NCBI RefSeq assembly: GCF_031450785.1 | Contig: NZ_JARTWB010000002.1 | Span: 434,001-498,000, forward strand | Source: Caballeronia sp. LZ062 | Lineage (GTDB): Bacteria; Pseudomonadota; Gammaproteobacteria; Burkholderiales; Burkholderiaceae | Direction: 5' to 3' | DNA length: 64,000 nt | In this document: piece by piece, positions 8,331-16,245 of the stretch | Position numbering within the stretch: position 1 is the stretch's first letter | How the letters are laid out: each line of letters begins with the position of its first letter | Program-made: the position numbers and the translations under genes | Notes under the pieces: model-generated | What the model saw: the letters and a program-made list of their open reading frames with translations, nothing else | Database searches by the model: none | Told to the model about the DNA's origin: nothing

Positions 8331-9410
8331 ATGCGCATCGTACATCTCGTCCTGGCACCGCGACTTTCCGGCGCCGAGGTATTGGCGAAAGACCTGGCGA
8401 TCCATCAGCAAAAGAGCGGCGAAACGGTGGCGATTGCCTCGCTCACGCCGCCGCATGAGGACTTCACCGCATTGCAAGCGGAGCTCGTGGCGAACGGCGT
8501 GCAATGTCTCTTTCCGGACCGCATGTATGGGCGCTTCGGCAAGCTGTGGGAACTGCATCGAACGATCCGCGCGTATCAGGCGGACGTGCTGTTCGCGCAC
8601 GCGACGATTCCCGCGTTTTACGCGCGCATGCTGCCGCTCGCGGTGCCGATTGTCTATGTGATGCATTCGGCCACCAACGACTTCGAGAGCCGCATGTTCC
8701 GGCGTGTCGAGCGCACGCTCTCACGGCGTGCGCGCGCGGTGATCGCGGTATCGCCCGCGAATATCGACGACTACGTCGGCGCGGTCGGGCGTCATCCGGC
8801 GATGACGCTCATTCCGAATGGCGTCGACATGTCCCGCTTTTCGATGCGTTCGGCGAGCACGACGGGGCACGGATCGCAGATCGTGCAGATCGGGCGCTAC
8901 ACGTCGGTGAAGAATCAGCTCTCGACCGTGCATGCGTTCGAGCAGGTCGTCCAGCGCGTGCCTGATGCGCGGCTCTTGCTGTGCGGCGTCATAGAAGACC
9001 CCGCGTATCACGCGGCGGTGGGCGATTTGATCGACAAGCTCGGGCTTTCCAGCAATGTGAGCCTGCAAGGTCCGCGTTCGGATGTGGCGGAGCTGCTGTT
9101 CTCGTCTAACGTGTTTGCCATGCCTTCGAGATCGGAAGGGCACAGCATCGCGTTTCTGGAAGCGCTCGCGTCGGGCGTTCCCGTAGTCGCGAGCACCATC
9201 CGCCCGTTCGGCTTCGCGGCGGACTTTCCGAGCGTGCGTCTGTGCGATCCGGACGATACGAAGGCGTATGCGGATGCGCTCGTCGTTGCGCTCGGTCAGC
9301 CGCGCGCACACCGGCCGCTCAACGGCCTGACGCTGGCCGACACCGCCGCGCGTTACCTAGCCGTCGCGCGAGAAGTCACGCAACGCCTGCCGCGTCCTGC
9401 GCCGGCTTGA
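8331..9410 (+). CDS. Glycosyltransferase family 4, paralogue of the gene at the right edge
   Basis: A 359-residue GT4 enzyme. The start MRIVHLVLAPRLSGAEVLAK is the acceptor domain. FAHATIPAFYARMLPL, VIAVSPANIDDYV and IPNGVDMSRF are linker landmarks. The donor domain contains IVQIGRYTSVKNQL, LLLCGVIEDP and SRSEGHSIAFLEALASGVPVVAS. It directly follows the flippase with no gap, which ties it to the same repeat unit. The first 170 residues align without gaps to the truncated protein starting at 63254, with identical SGAEVLAK and FAHATIPA motifs, so the two are clear duplicates. A strong terminator follows. Confidence 0.92.
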   Translation: MRIVHLVLAPRLSGAEVLAKDLAIHQQKSGETVAIASLTPPHEDFTALQAELVANGVQCLFPDRMYGRFGKLWELHRTIRAYQADVLFAHATIPAFYARMLPLAVPIVYVMHSATNDFESRMFRRVERTLSRRARAVIAVSPANIDDYVGAVGRHPAMTLIPNGVDMSRFSMRSASTTGHGSQIVQIGRYTSVKNQLSTVHAFEQVVQRVPDARLLLCGVIEDPAYHAAVGDLIDKLGLSSNVSLQGPRSDVAELLFSSNVFAMPSRSEGHSIAFLEALASGVPVVASTIRPFGFAADFPSVRLCDPDDTKAYADALVVALGQPRAHRPLNGLTLADTAARYLAVAREVTQRLPRPAPA

Positions 9411-9445
9411 AGCGGCAAGTCCTACGCGTCGCGGATGAAGCGCTA

Positions 9446-9487
9446 CGCGCGCCAGCGATTCCATGCTGGCGCGCGTTTCATTTTTCG
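9446..9487 (+). terminator. Rho-independent terminator after flippase-glycosyltransferase pair
   Basis: A perfect 12-bp stem (9446-9457 with 9466-9477) and an eight-base loop are followed by TTTCATTTTT. It closes the two-gene operon. Confidence 0.88.
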
Positions 9488-9524
9488 CCTATGAAATAGC
9501 GTAGTGCCGCTCAATGGAGACATC

Positions 9525-10220
9525 ATGTCTGACATGCTCAGCATCTCGACGCCCGATGGCGATTTCGACGCTTACGTCGCGTATCCGGCGCAAACGCCCG
9601 CGCCTGCCATCGTCGTTCTGCAGGAGATTTTCGGCATCAACGGCGACATGCGCGAAACCACTGACGAATACGCGCGGCAAGGCTATGTCGCGCTATGCCC
9701 GGACTTGTTCTGGCGACTCGAGCCGAACGTGAACCTCACCGATCGCACCGAAGCCGAATGGCAGCAGGCGATGGAGTACTACAACGCGTTCGATCTGAAC
9801 ACAGGCGTGGAAGATATCGCCGCGACCGTCGGCTTCGCGCGTGGGCTGACTCAGGTGAAGGGCAAGGTCGGGTCGGTCGGCTTCTGTCTCGGCGGCTTGC
9901 TGTCGTTTCTCACGGCGGCGCGCACGGATATCGACGCAGCCGTTTCGTACTACGGCGGCGGCACGGACCAGCACTTGAGCGAACTGCCGAAGATCCAGGC
10001 GCCTTTGCTGATTCATCTGGCGGAAGAGGACGAATTCATCAATGCCGATGCGCGCAATCGCGTGTTGGCCGCCGTGCAGGGGCACGCCAACATCGAGGCA
10101 TACACGTATCCCGGCTGTCATCACGCATTCGCGCGCCATCACGGCGCGCATTACGACGCGGCGGCGGCTAAGCTCGCCAACGGGCGCACTGCGGATTTCT
10201 TCGAAAAGCACCTGAAATAG
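9525..10220 (+). CDS. Dienelactone hydrolase family protein
   Basis: A 231-residue alpha/beta hydrolase. The complete dienelactone hydrolase triad is visible: nucleophile Cys121 in GSVGFCLGGLLSF, Asp169 in LAEEDEFI and His200 in GCHHAFARH, with the conserved Glu34 in VLQEIFGIN. Classic members open cis-dienelactone in chlorocatechol breakdown, but most chromosomal copies act on unknown esters. No aromatic-degradation genes are adjacent, so the substrate is open. The ATG at 9525 has GGAG eight bases upstream and is preferred to a GTG seven codons earlier. The protein is cytosolic, with no signal peptide. Confidence 0.9.
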   Translation: MSDMLSISTPDGDFDAYVAYPAQTPAPAIVVLQEIFGINGDMRETTDEYARQGYVALCPDLFWRLEPNVNLTDRTEAEWQQAMEYYNAFDLNTGVEDIAATVGFARGLTQVKGKVGSVGFCLGGLLSFLTAARTDIDAAVSYYGGGTDQHLSELPKIQAPLLIHLAEEDEFINADARNRVLAAVQGHANIEAYTYPGCHHAFARHHGAHYDAAAAKLANGRTADFFEKHLK

Positions 10221-10229
10221 GGCCCTAAA

Positions 10230-10265
10230 GCGACAACGCCGCCCGGAAGAGGGCGGCGTTGTCGC
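10230..10265. terminator. Bidirectional hairpin between convergent genes
   Basis: A stem of about 14 bp (GCGACAACGCCGCC with its complement ending at 10265) lies between the convergent hydrolase and WecA-like genes. T-tracts are short, so this is a symmetry-based call. Confidence 0.7.
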
Positions 10266-10278
10266 ATTAGGCATGATG

Positions 10279-11388
10279 CTACTTCTTCACCGGATGCGGC
10301 CGGCGAAACACCATCCAGCGCGGCACCTTGAAGCGCACGATGCTCACGTAGAGCCACACATAAGTGACCGCGAAGACCACGACGAAGCAGAACAGATGCA
10401 CCGTATGACGCCAGAAGAGCGTCGCGGGAATCACGGCAATCAGGCACAGCAGCCACAAATAGGGCGACGTCAGCGAGTTGCGCCGCGTGAGTTCGCGCGC
10501 GTTCTGCACGCCGACGGCCCAGCGCATCAGGCGCTTGTAGACGAGCATATGCAGATGCACGCCGTCCGGAATGCCGGGCGACATGCCGCGAATGAACTTC
10601 TTCCGATAGATGGAGAAGCAGGTTTCGAAGATCGGGTACATGAAGAGCAGCACCGGATACCACGCCGATACATCGCGATTGCGCATGACGAGCATGATCG
10701 CGAGTTCGCCGAGCATGAAACCGACGAAGTACGCGCCGCCATCGCCTAAAAAGATGAGGCCGGCGGGAAAGTTCCAGATGAAGAAGCCCATCACGGCGCC
10801 CATCATGATGAGCGACCCCGAGAGCACGACGGGATCATGAACCTGAAACGCGACATAAGCGAGTGAGGCGAACATCATGAACGTGACCATCGACGCGAGG
10901 CCGTTGAAGCCGTCGATGATATTCACTGCGTTGGCGAGCGCCGCCACCGCGAGCACTGTCACTGTGCATGAGATGATTGCGTAGGACAGCAGAAAATCCA
11001 GCGGCGGCACGCTGATGCGCGTGACCGCGATATCGAGCAGCGCATACGCAAGGCCGGCGGCGGCCATCGTGCAAATAAGACGCACGAGCGGCGTCACGCG
11101 CTTGGTGAGGTCTTCGAAGAGCCCGGAGAGAAACGCGGGCAAGCCGCACGCGATGATGCCCAGAATGCCGCCCGATACGAGCGGATAACTCCATCGCAGT
11201 TGCACGGCGGAGGCGGTGAGTCCGCAGAGAATGCCGACGCCGCCGATGCGCGGAACGGGCCGCGCATGAAACTTCTGCACGCCGGCGAGATCGGTGTCGC
11301 CGAGCACGCCTTCCTGCAAGTGCGCAAAGCGCACGATCAACAAGGTCACGAAGAGCGAGACCAAAAAAGCAAGCGCAAAACTAAGCAT
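10279..11388 (-). CDS. WecA/WbpL/MraY-type undecaprenyl-phosphate sugar-1-phosphate transferase
   Basis: A 369-residue polytopic enzyme of the polyprenyl-phosphate N-acetylhexosamine-1-P transferase superfamily. Landmarks are HARPVPRIGGVGI (about 41-53), the GLFEDLTKRVTP loop (about 89-100, with Glu-Asp in place of the usual Asp-Asp), NIIDGFNGLA (about 156-164) and FLGDGGAYFVGF. PDGVHLHMLVYKR carries the His-x-His of the HIHH loop. It starts lipid-linked synthesis by moving a HexNAc-1-P from UDP-sugar to undecaprenyl phosphate. It is the last gene of the minus-strand operon that begins with the flippase at 15789. The exact sugar is unknown. Confidence 0.9.
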   Translation of the reverse strand: MLSFALAFLVSLFVTLLIVRFAHLQEGVLGDTDLAGVQKFHARPVPRIGGVGILCGLTASAVQLRWSYPLVSGGILGIIACGLPAFLSGLFEDLTKRVTPLVRLICTMAAAGLAYALLDIAVTRISVPPLDFLLSYAIISCTVTVLAVAALANAVNIIDGFNGLASMVTFMMFASLAYVAFQVHDPVVLSGSLIMMGAVMGFFIWNFPAGLIFLGDGGAYFVGFMLGELAIMLVMRNRDVSAWYPVLLFMYPIFETCFSIYRKKFIRGMSPGIPDGVHLHMLVYKRLMRWAVGVQNARELTRRNSLTSPYLWLLCLIAVIPATLFWRHTVHLFCFVVVFAVTYVWLYVSIVRFKVPRWMVFRRPHPVKK

Positions 11389-11466
11389 GAAAATAGACCG
11401 GTTGATGACAGCAGCCCCGCATCGCTGAATAAGCCGCGAGCAGACGATGCGAGGCTCGGCGCCGCT

Positions 11467-12525
11467 TTATGCGAAACCTTGCGGATTCTGCGACTGCCAG
11501 CGCCAGTGATCGGCGCACATGCGCTCGATACCGTGCTCCGCGCGCCATCCGAGCAGCTCCGCGGCGGCGGCGGGATCGGCGTAGCACGAGGCCACATCGC
11601 CGGGGCGGCGCGGCACGAGTTCATACGGCACGCGCTTACCGGAAGCCTTCTCGAACGCCTTCACGACATCCAGCACGCTATAGCCTTGGCCCGTGCCGAG
11701 GTTCACCACGAAGCTGCGATCCAGCGACTTCAGCGCGTCGATGGCCGCAATGTGTCCGCGCGCCAGATCGACGACGTGAATATAGTCGCGCACGCCGGTG
11801 CCGTCGTGCGTATCGTAATCGCTGCCGAAGACGCGCAGCTTGTCCAGCTTGCCGACTGCCACTTGCGCGACATACGGCATCAGGTTATTCGGAACGCCCG
11901 CCGGGTCCTCGCCGATCAATCCGCTTTGATGCGCGCCGACCGGGTTGAAATAGCGCAGCGTCGCGATGCGCCACGACGGATCGGACACTTCGAGATCGCG
12001 CAGAATCTGCTCGGCGATGAGCTTGGACTGACCATAAGGGTTCGTGGCCGAAAGCGGAAAGCTCTCGTCGATGGGCACGCTTTGCGGCACGCCATACACC
12101 GTCGCCGACGAGCTGAACACGATGTTGCGCACCTGCCGCTCGCGCATCACGTTGAGCACGGCGAGCAGGCTGCCGATGTTGTTGCTGTAATACTCGATGG
12201 GCTTCGCGACCGATTCGCCCACGGCCTTGAGCGCCGCGAAATGGATCGCGCCCGTGATGGCGTGCTTGTCGAAGATGCGGTTGAGCGCGGCTTCGTCGCG
12301 TGCGTCTTCCTGATAGAACGCGACGCGCTTGCCCGTGATGCGCTCCACGCGCTTCAACGATTCCGCGCGGCTGTTGACGAGGTTGTCGATGACCGCGACG
12401 TCGTAACCCGCGCCGAGCAACTCGACGCATGTATGCGAACCGATGAAGCCCGCGCCGCCCGTCACGAGAATGGTGCCCTTCGTATCTTGTCCAGCGTCGT
12501 TCGGCGACATGTTGCCGTTCATCAT
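11467..12525 (-). CDS. galE: UDP-glucose 4-epimerase GalE
   Basis: A 352-residue extended SDR. The NAD-binding motif TGGAGFIG is at residues 22-29. The active site shows Ser138-Ser140 in VFSSSATVYG and Tyr164/Lys168 in NPYGQSK. Substrate-side landmarks are HFAALKAVGESV and LRYFNPVGAH. It interconverts UDP-glucose and UDP-galactose, or the GlcNAc/GalNAc pair, supplying sugars for the adjacent transferases. GGAGAGC precedes the double-ATG start. It lies between the GT4 gene (21 bases upstream) and the initiating transferase (78 bases downstream) in one operon. The first 16 residues are an extra unstructured leader. Confidence 0.95.
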   Translation of the reverse strand: MMNGNMSPNDAGQDTKGTILVTGGAGFIGSHTCVELLGAGYDVAVIDNLVNSRAESLKRVERITGKRVAFYQEDARDEAALNRIFDKHAITGAIHFAALKAVGESVAKPIEYYSNNIGSLLAVLNVMRERQVRNIVFSSSATVYGVPQSVPIDESFPLSATNPYGQSKLIAEQILRDLEVSDPSWRIATLRYFNPVGAHQSGLIGEDPAGVPNNLMPYVAQVAVGKLDKLRVFGSDYDTHDGTGVRDYIHVVDLARGHIAAIDALKSLDRSFVVNLGTGQGYSVLDVVKAFEKASGKRVPYELVPRRPGDVASCYADPAAAAELLGWRAEHGIERMCADHWRWQSQNPQGFA

Positions 12526-12546
12526 GTGCTCTCCAGGAAGCGCAAA

Positions 12547-13686
12547 TCAGAGTGAAATGCCGGTTATGGCGTGTATTGTGCTCTTGTATCGTTCGACGAC
12601 GTTCTTCTCGTCGAATTCGCGGGCCACCTTTTCGCGGCCGCGCTGGGCCATCGCCTCACGTTCTTCGATCGGCAGCGTCAGCATGCGTTCGAGTTGTTCG
12701 GTGAGGCTGTCCGCGCTTTTGACCTCGCACAGCAGGCCGTTCACGCCGTGTTCGACCACTTCGCGGCAGCCGGGGACGTCGGTGGCGACAATCGGGCGGC
12801 CCATGGCGGACGCTTCCATCAGCGTGCGCGGCACGCCTTCGCGGTACGACGGCAGCACGACGCAATCGGCGGCCGCGACGAGCGGGCGGACATCGTTCGC
12901 TTCGCCCAGATACTCGACGATATTCTCACGTTCCCACGCCTCGACGTCCGTGCGGCTGATCGCGCTGGGATTATCCACGCCAACGGGCCCGAGCAGCTGA
13001 AAACGCGCGTGCGGATAGCGCCGCCGCAAACGCCGCGCCGCCTCGACGTACTCGGCAACGCCCTTATCCCACAGCAGACGCCCGATCAGGATGAACACGA
13101 AGTCTTCGCGGCGCGGCAACGGCACGAGCGAAAAATCGTTCAGATCGACGCCTTCTCCGTGCAGCCGCCGTGCACGGTCGGGATGAGCTAGCAGCTTCTC
13201 ATCGACGAACGCCTGATGATCGTCGCGATTGAGGAACCACACTTCGCGCGGAAAGCGGAACGCAAAGCGATAAAGACGCTTGGCGATCTGAGCGGTGCGG
13301 CTCTTCTGAATGAAGACGTAGCCTAAGCCCGTCGTCACCGCGATGGACGGCACACGCGCCAGCACGGCGGCAAGCGAGCCGTAGATGTTCGGCTTGATGG
13401 TGTAATGAAACACGAGATGCGGTCGCGTCGCGCGATATTCGCGGTACAGCGCCATCATCGTCTTCAGGTCTTCACGCGGGTTCGTGCCCTTGGACGCCAC
13501 CGGCAATTCCACGCAGCGGCAGCCCATTTCGATCAGCGGCTCGAACGTGCGGTCGCGCGGCGCGATGATCGTGACCTGTGCGCCGCGTTGGGTCAACATG
13601 TGCAGCACGCCGCGACGGTACGTATAAATGGCCCACGCCGTGTTGCACACGAGGGCGATGCGTAGGCTGGACTTGGGTGTGTTCAT
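12547..13686 (-). CDS. Glycosyltransferase family 4 (WbpU/CapM-like)
   Basis: A 379-residue GT4 enzyme. The N-terminus RIALVCNTAWAIYTYRRGVL with HYTIKPNIYGSLAA is the pattern seen in N-acetylgalactosaminyl and related transferases acting early on lipid-linked O-antigen units. The donor half has FILIGRLLWDKGVAEYVEAA, LLGPVGVDNPS and LPSYREGVPRTLMEASAMGRPIVATDVPGC, including the Glu-x7-Glu pair. It sits between galE and the GT2 gene in one minus-strand operon and probably adds the second sugar to the primer made by the WecA-like enzyme. That specificity is inference. Confidence 0.92.
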   Translation of the reverse strand: MNTPKSSLRIALVCNTAWAIYTYRRGVLHMLTQRGAQVTIIAPRDRTFEPLIEMGCRCVELPVASKGTNPREDLKTMMALYREYRATRPHLVFHYTIKPNIYGSLAAVLARVPSIAVTTGLGYVFIQKSRTAQIAKRLYRFAFRFPREVWFLNRDDHQAFVDEKLLAHPDRARRLHGEGVDLNDFSLVPLPRREDFVFILIGRLLWDKGVAEYVEAARRLRRRYPHARFQLLGPVGVDNPSAISRTDVEAWERENIVEYLGEANDVRPLVAAADCVVLPSYREGVPRTLMEASAMGRPIVATDVPGCREVVEHGVNGLLCEVKSADSLTEQLERMLTLPIEEREAMAQRGREKVAREFDEKNVVERYKSTIHAITGISL

Positions 13687-13723
13687 CCGGTGCTTTTTGT
13701 TTTGAGGCGCGATGCCGTCGGCC

Positions 13724-14530
13724 TCATGCCGGCGACGATGCCTTGAGGAGCTTCGCCTTCAATCCGCGCAGCGCGCGATACGGCAGCAGCAAATGCGCCA
13801 TGCTTTTCGCGACGCCGATCCAGTCGAACGGATTCGCCGCACGGAAGTAACGCAATTGCAGGCGCAGCGTTGACAGCGTTTGTGTCCGGCGCTTGGTCGC
13901 GCTGATGCCCGCTTCGTTCAGTTCGTAATAGAGGCCGAATTCCGGCAGATTCGCGCCGTCGTAGCGCGCCATGAGACGCAGCACCAGATCGAGGTCTTCG
14001 GCCGCGCGATAGTCCGCGCGATAGTTGCCGACTTCGCGCACGGCATCGACGCGCAGCATCAGCGACGGATGCGCGAAACACGAGCGCGCGAGCATGGCGC
14101 GGCGGATCGCAGCCGTGTCGGTGGGCGGCGTGAGGTCGAAGAGCGGCGCACCGTTCGTCGCGACGACATGCGTCCACATGCCGAGCACCGCGACATGCGG
14201 ATGCGCTTCGAGATACGCGCGCTGTTTCGCGAGGCGGCCGGGCGTCGCGAGATCGCCGGCATCGATGCGCGCGGCGTAGCGGATACCGCGCTCAGCGAGT
14301 GCGTCGATGCCCGCTTGCAACGCGCGCTCGATGCCGACGTTCTTCGCCATGCGCAGTATTTCGATGTCGAGGCCGTCGATGACAGGCGCGACAATCGGCG
14401 GCGTGCTGCCGTCATCCACGATCAACACGCGCACTGGCGACGCCTCACGGAAGGACGCGAGCGTGCGTTCCACATCGGCCTGACCGTTGAATGCGGGCAT
14501 GAGGACGGCGACATCGGATAGAGCGTTCAT
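13724..14530 (-). CDS. Glycosyltransferase family 2 (GT-A fold)
   Basis: A 268-residue inverting transferase. It begins VAVLMPAFNGQADVERTLASF with VLIVDDGSTPP. NVGIERALQAGIDALAERGIRYAARIDAGDLATPGRL gives the GT2 landmark in which D-A-G-D replaces the common D-x-D. The final part has FAHPSLMLRVDAVREVGNYRADYRAAEDLDLVLRL, where E-D is the catalytic base motif. The true start is the ATG at 14530, which overlaps the flippase stop by four bases (ATGA); the much longer open frame upstream is antisense shadow. It adds a sugar to the O-antigen or exopolysaccharide unit. Confidence 0.93.
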   Translation of the reverse strand: MNALSDVAVLMPAFNGQADVERTLASFREASPVRVLIVDDGSTPPIVAPVIDGLDIEILRMAKNVGIERALQAGIDALAERGIRYAARIDAGDLATPGRLAKQRAYLEAHPHVAVLGMWTHVVATNGAPLFDLTPPTDTAAIRRAMLARSCFAHPSLMLRVDAVREVGNYRADYRAAEDLDLVLRLMARYDGANLPEFGLYYELNEAGISATKRRTQTLSTLRLQLRYFRAANPFDWIGVAKSMAHLLLPYRALRGLKAKLLKASSPA

Positions 14531-15789
14531 GCGCGCAGCCGGAAGCGGATGTAATAGAAATTGACCGACGCGGCCGCCATATAGCCCGCCGCCAAACCGA
14601 CGAGCGCGCCATAACCATCGAAGCGGGGAATGGCCCACGCGTTCACCGCGAACGCGACGGCGAGCGCAAGCAGCCACTTCGAGAGCAGCACGTACCTCGC
14701 CTGAAACTTCAGCACGACGAGATTGCCGATTGCCTCGATGCCCGCAGGCACCGAAAGCCATACGGCCCAGCGAAAGATGCTCGCCGCGCCGACGTAATTC
14801 GGCCCGAACACGCGCGCGATGATGAAGCCCGCGAGCGCGTCGAGAACGGCGGCGCCCGCGATCATCAGCGCGGCGGTCATCGCGAAGAGACGCAGCAGAT
14901 TGCGCTTCAGGCGCGGCGTTTCCTGCACGCGATACACGAACGCCGGCGCGATGGTTTGCGAAAGCATCAACGCGAGCGCGATCCAGTTCTCGTTCAGTTG
15001 CTGCGCCGCTGAATAAAGCCCGAGTTCCGCGAACGACACGCGATGCGCGAGCATCAACCGGTCGAGCTTCAGGAACAGATACATGCAGATGAGCCCGAGC
15101 CAGAACACGGTGCCCGCGCTCGCGAAATGCTTGAAGAGCGTGCGGTCGAAGCGCCAGCCGAGCGTGCCGCCATGACGTCGCATGTAATAGACCACGAGCG
15201 CCGCGCCGATGACCGCGGCTTCCAGCGCCCACAACCAGCCGAAGCTCGACGCACGCGCAGCCATGCGCACCAGCAGATACACGAGCGCCGCTTTGACGAT
15301 GGCCGTGAACATGCTCGCGATCAATTGCGGCTTGCTGTAGGTCATGCTTTGCAGCCACGCATTGACGACGCCGATGAATGGCTCGCGAAAGAGCATGGTG
15401 ACGGCAAGCCCCGCGAGCATCGCGCCGACGAGTGGGTCCACGCCGCCCAGCGCAATCCATGCCCACGTCAACAACAGCGCAACGATGGACACGCTCATGC
15501 GCAGCACGAACGCGCTGCCAAGCACCGCACCGGTTTCGGCGGGCGGCTTCCCGACGATGGTCGGCACGAGAATCTCGGCTCCGCAGACCCACGTGATCGG
15601 CGCGATCACTAGCAAAAGCGTGTTCGCGTATTGCCATTTGCCGAACGCATCGGGGCCGAGATAGCGCGCAAGCAGACCCGAAATGACGATGGCTACGGCA
15701 ATCTGCGTGAGCCGTTCTAGTCCCAGCCAGACGATGTTCGCGAGCGCGCGGGCGACGTCCGGATTGCCGGAGCGCGTGAGCATTTTCAT
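14527..15789 (-). CDS. Wzx-type flippase of the galE operon
   Basis: A 420-residue membrane protein with about twelve helices and the family start IVWLGLERLTQIAVAIVISGLLARYLGPDAFGKWQYANTLL split over residues 19-60. A mid-protein landmark is MYLFLKLDRLMLAHRVSFAELGLYSAAQQLNENW. It should translocate the undecaprenyl-linked unit built by the next genes. It is first in the operon flippase-GT2-GT4-galE-WecA-like, and its stop overlaps the GT2 start. With the flippase at 7083 this gives two distinct flippases in 9 kb, suggesting two glycans. Confidence 0.88.
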   Translation of the reverse strand: MKMLTRSGNPDVARALANIVWLGLERLTQIAVAIVISGLLARYLGPDAFGKWQYANTLLLVIAPITWVCGAEILVPTIVGKPPAETGAVLGSAFVLRMSVSIVALLLTWAWIALGGVDPLVGAMLAGLAVTMLFREPFIGVVNAWLQSMTYSKPQLIASMFTAIVKAALVYLLVRMAARASSFGWLWALEAAVIGAALVVYYMRRHGGTLGWRFDRTLFKHFASAGTVFWLGLICMYLFLKLDRLMLAHRVSFAELGLYSAAQQLNENWIALALMLSQTIAPAFVYRVQETPRLKRNLLRLFAMTAALMIAGAAVLDALAGFIIARVFGPNYVGAASIFRWAVWLSVPAGIEAIGNLVVLKFQARYVLLSKWLLALAVAFAVNAWAIPRFDGYGALVGLAAGYMAAASVNFYYIRFRLRA

Positions 15790-16245
15790 CGGTATCGCCC
15801 GTATGCCTGTTCAGGCACGCTGCCTGCTACCGTAGCCTGCTCGCTGCACGCTGATGTCCAAAAAAACGGCGTGATCGCGTGAATGTCGGTCAAGTTTTGT
15901 GCGTTTGCGCGCGAAGGCGCCTCATTCGTCGGGGCAAAGGCGAAAGAGCGTATAGGCATTGGATTAGAATGAATGCGCAGGCTTGAACCGCGGCGCGCAA
16001 CGTCGAAGGCGCTGAAAGACAGCGATTATAAGTGCGAACGGTAACGCTTCCTTCGCGCGAGCTTTCAAGCTGGCTTCCCTGTTTCGCGATGCCGAAATGC
16101 ATGCGCAGCATTCGTCATGTCATGCCTCGCAGTCGTTCGCGCGCATGTTGGTGTGTCGGGCGCGCTTCTGTCGTCACGACCCGTACGCCCTTATGGCTGC
16201 ATCGCCGAGAATTCATCAATCAAATACAGAAGAGGTAGCCATCTC
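15790..16245. other. Divergent intergenic region upstream of wzx and phosphomannomutase
   Basis: About 450 bases between two divergent genes. TGCCTGTTCAGGCA (15804-15817) is a perfect palindrome in the leader of the flippase gene. A TAGAAT box (15965-15970) points toward the phosphomannomutase gene but lacks a good -35. Short open frames here have no protein-like features. I see no tRNA or known riboswitch. Confidence 0.4.

Noticed and set aside
14531..15637. N-terminal extension of the GT2 reading frame
   Set aside because: The added 369 residues lie over the flippase gene in another frame. The GT2 motif begins at the ATG 14530, which overlaps the flippase stop.
15890..16111. Short minus-strand frame upstream of the phosphomannomutase gene
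   Set aside because: There is no ribosome site and no protein-like motif. Its Arg/Leu-rich composition is that of random GC-rich sequence in a promoter region.
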